Shown here one piece after another: positions 5,180 through 6,798 of a DNA stretch of 6,798 nucleotides (its first letter is position 1; every line of letters starts with the position of its first letter). Source of the DNA: an uncultured Eubacteriales bacterium (GTDB lineage: Bacteria; Bacillota_A; Clostridia; Oscillospirales; Oscillospiraceae); assembly GCA_900556015.1 (NCBI GenBank), contig USNH01000048.1, forward strand, positions 1-6,798. Direction: 5' to 3'. The notes under the pieces were generated by a model that was given only the letters and a program-made list of their open reading frames with translations, searched no databases and was not told the origin of the DNA. The position numbers and the translations under genes were made by a program.

Positions 5180-6705
5180 AAAAAAGACTGCTGCCCCTGC
5201 TGCTGGCGCTGCTCCTGCTGGCCCTCACCGGCTGTGAGGACCTGGACAGCACCGACCCGCTGGACGAGCTGTCCCAGTTCTACCGTCAGGAGAACGAAGA
5301 GCCTGAGCCCGAGCCCCTGACGGCCTTCACCCTGCCCTACGTCTCCGGCGAGACCCTCGACCCCCTGACCACCACCGACACGGTGCAGCAGACGGTGGGC
5401 CAGCTGCTGTATGAGGGGCTGTTTGCCCTGAACGAGCAGTTTGCGCCTGAGCCCGTCCTGGCGGACGCCTATACCTACGACAGCGAGAGCCGCACCTGGA
5501 CCATCACCCTGCGCTCCGGCGTCATGTTCTCCGACGGGTCTATGCTCACCGCCCAGGACGTGGCCGCCTCCCTGGCCCGCGCCAAAAGCTCCCCCCGCTA
5601 CGGGGCGCGGCTGCGCTGCGTCAACTCCGTCACCGCCTGGGACGGCGCGGTGGTCATCATCCTGTCCGAGGACGTGGCCACCCTGCCCAGCCGTTTGGAT
5701 GTGCCCATCGTCAAGTCCGGCACGGAGACCAGCACCGTCCCCACCGGCACCGGCCCGTACCTGTTCGCTAAGGGCGATACCGGCGCGTACCTCACCGCCA
5801 ACACCTATTGGTGGCAGGGAGCGTCCCTGCCGGTGCAGCGCATAGAGCTGCTCCACTGCAAGGACAGGGACTCCGCCCTCTACGCCTTCTCCTCCCGCGA
5901 GATACAGCTCCTGGCCCTTGACCTCACCGCCGCCTCCGGCACAGGCGTGTCCGGCAGCGGCGACTATACCGATGCCCCCACGGCGGTGATGCAGTTTATC
6001 GGCGTCAACGCCCGCCGGGAAGCGTTGGCCGACCCGGCCCTCCGCCGCGCCCTCAGCGCCGGCATCGACCGGGAGGGCCTCGTCTCCTCCTGCCTGCTGG
6101 GTCACGGCATGGCCGCCCAGCTCCCCGCCTCTCCCGCCGCCGGTGTCTACGATACGTCGCTGGAGACAGCCTATTCCGCCGCCCATTACCGTCAGATGCT
6201 GTCCGCTGCGCTGGGCGAGGAGGCCCAGCCCCTGACGCTGACGATGCTGGTGAACCAGGAGAACAGCTTCAAGGTCTCCGCCGCCCAGGAGGCAGCCTAT
6301 ACCCTCACCACGGACGACCTCACCGTTACCGTGGAGGCCCTGCCCTGGGAACAGTTCACCCAGCGGCTTGCGGACGGCGAGTTTGACCTGTACTACGGCG
6401 AGTGCCGCCTGACCGCCGACTGGGACGTGTCCGCCCTGGCCAAGACCGGCGGCGCGCTGAACTACGGCGGCTACACCAACGAGACCACCGATGCCCTGCT
6501 GTCCGCCGCCCTGGGCAGCACCGGCCCGCGGACGGAGGCCCTCACCGCCCTGTGGCGCGACCTGCTGGACAACGCGCCTTTCCTGCCGGTGTGCTTCAAG
6601 TCCTCCTCCGTCCTGGCCACGGAGGGCGTGGTGGAGGGCCTCGCCCCCACCGAGACCGACACCTTCCGCCACCTGTCCGCCTGGCGCATCCACCTCTCTG
6701 ATTAA
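5176..6705 (+). CDS. ABC-transporter family 5 (peptide/nickel-type) solute-binding lipoprotein
   Basis: The 509-residue product begins with a lipoprotein signal peptide: M-K-K-R, a run of leucines and alanines, then the lipobox L-T-G-C. C20 would be lipidated, giving a mature protein anchored on the outer face of the membrane. An acidic, proline-rich linker (21-48, with PEPEPEP-like residues) precedes the globular part. Family 5 features follow: the R-T-W-T-I-T-L-R-S-G-V-M-F-S-D-G signature (106-121), G-T-G-P-Y-L-F (191-197), F-I-G-V-N-A-R (274-280), D-P-A-L-R-R-A-L-S-A-G-I-D-R-E (286-300), the F-D-L-Y-Y-G-E region (403-409) and N-Y-G-G-Y-T-N-x-x-T-D-A-L-L (429-442). Such proteins usually bind oligopeptides, nickel or related ligands and deliver them to a permease. 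No permease or ATPase is seen here, and a repeat block follows, so this may be an orphan receptor. The start is TTG, overlapping the pgeF stop, with GGGGAGG seven bases upstream. The ligand cannot be predicted. Confidence 0.92.
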   Translation: MKKRLLPLLLALLLLALTGCEDLDSTDPLDELSQFYRQENEEPEPEPLTAFTLPYVSGETLDPLTTTDTVQQTVGQLLYEGLFALNEQFAPEPVLADAYTYDSESRTWTITLRSGVMFSDGSMLTAQDVAASLARAKSSPRYGARLRCVNSVTAWDGAVVIILSEDVATLPSRLDVPIVKSGTETSTVPTGTGPYLFAKGDTGAYLTANTYWWQGASLPVQRIELLHCKDRDSALYAFSSREIQLLALDLTAASGTGVSGSGDYTDAPTAVMQFIGVNARREALADPALRRALSAGIDREGLVSSCLLGHGMAAQLPASPAAGVYDTSLETAYSAAHYRQMLSAALGEEAQPLTLTMLVNQENSFKVSAAQEAAYTLTTDDLTVTVEALPWEQFTQRLADGEFDLYYGECRLTADWDVSALAKTGGALNYGGYTNETTDALLSAALGSTGPRTEALTALWRDLLDNAPFLPVCFKSSSVLATEGVVEGLAPTETDTFRHLSAWRIHLSD

Positions 6706-6713
6706 CGGCAGCC

Positions 6714-6753
6714 GTCCGCCCCCCTCCGTAGGGGCGGACGACTCTGTCCGCCC
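6714..6753. repeat. GC-rich palindromic repeat (GTAGGGGCG family) with alternative stems
   Basis: The segment GGGGCGGAC (6731-6739) can pair perfectly with GTCCGCCCC upstream (6714-6722, 9 bp, 8-base loop). It can instead pair with GTCCGCCC downstream (6746-6753, 8 bp, loop GACTCT). It starts nine bases after the lipoprotein stop codon. No T-run follows, so it is not a standard terminator. It resembles the REP-like intergenic palindromes that I associate with Oscillospirales genomes; this last point is from general recollection. Confidence 0.65.
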
Positions 6754-6777
6754 AAAGCACCGCACTCCTTGAAACCG

Positions 6778-6798
6778 TCCGTAGGGGGCGATGCCCAC
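6778..6798. repeat. Second GTAGGGGCG-family repeat copy, cut by the window end
   Basis: TCCGTAGGGGGCG (6778-6790) repeats TCCGTAGGGGCG (6725-6736) with one extra G. It goes on into GGGCGATGCCCAC. By analogy with the first copy (arm, six-base loop, complementary arm) GGGCGAT would be one arm and GCCCAC the loop, with the second arm lying past the window edge. Confidence 0.55.

Noticed and set aside
5080..6798. A 572-codon open frame on the minus strand across the lipoprotein gene
   Set aside because: It is a GC-rich antisense shadow dominated by G, Q, A and V with no domain. The plus frame has a signal peptide and family 5 motifs.

Overview
The window looks like part of a chromosome of a GC-rich, low-AT anaerobic Firmicute, most likely a gut Clostridia of the Oscillospirales (Oscillospiraceae/Ruminococcaceae) type. 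The reasons are the S-layer homology (SLH) tail with the cysteine-containing CTRGQ motif, a Gram-positive-style lipoprotein, strong purine-rich Shine-Dalgarno sites with TTG starts, a long clostridial-type SecA, and GC-rich palindromic intergenic repeats of the GTAGGGGCG kind. The taxon is inferred from style and not from a database match.

Layout. 1-118 is the 3' end of an SLH-domain protein, followed by a strong intrinsic terminator (201-241), a second short hairpin, and a small block of heptamer and nonamer tandem repeats (261-311). 313-1185 (minus) encodes a DUF2156/GNAT-fold protein that starts at TTG. A short divergent control region (1186-1360) holds a good minus-strand promoter, a probable plus-strand promoter, and direct and inverted A/T-tract repeats between them. 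1361-4105 (plus) is a complete secA of 914 residues. 4106-4363 is an unusually structured gap with five hairpins. 4364-5179 is pgeF (YfiH/LACC1 family). It overlaps by four bases the TTG start of a family 5 solute-binding lipoprotein (5176-6705). The window ends in GC-rich palindromic repeats (6714-6798).

How the parts relate. SecA is the housekeeping translocation motor that would export both the SLH protein and the solute-binding lipoprotein, but the genes do not form a recognisable pathway. pgeF and the lipoprotein are translationally coupled. No permease or ATPase gene accompanies the lipoprotein in the window.

Nothing here is clearly a new defence or mobile system. The most notable signal is an abrupt change of codon usage inside secA near position 2300-2320. 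Everything to the left is GCG/GTC/CTC-rich and everything to the right is GCC/GTG/CTG-rich, while the reading frame and protein stay intact. That fits either homologous recombination within a conserved gene or a chimeric assembly join. Second is the hairpin-dense secA-pgeF gap, which may be an interspersed repeat or a structured RNA.
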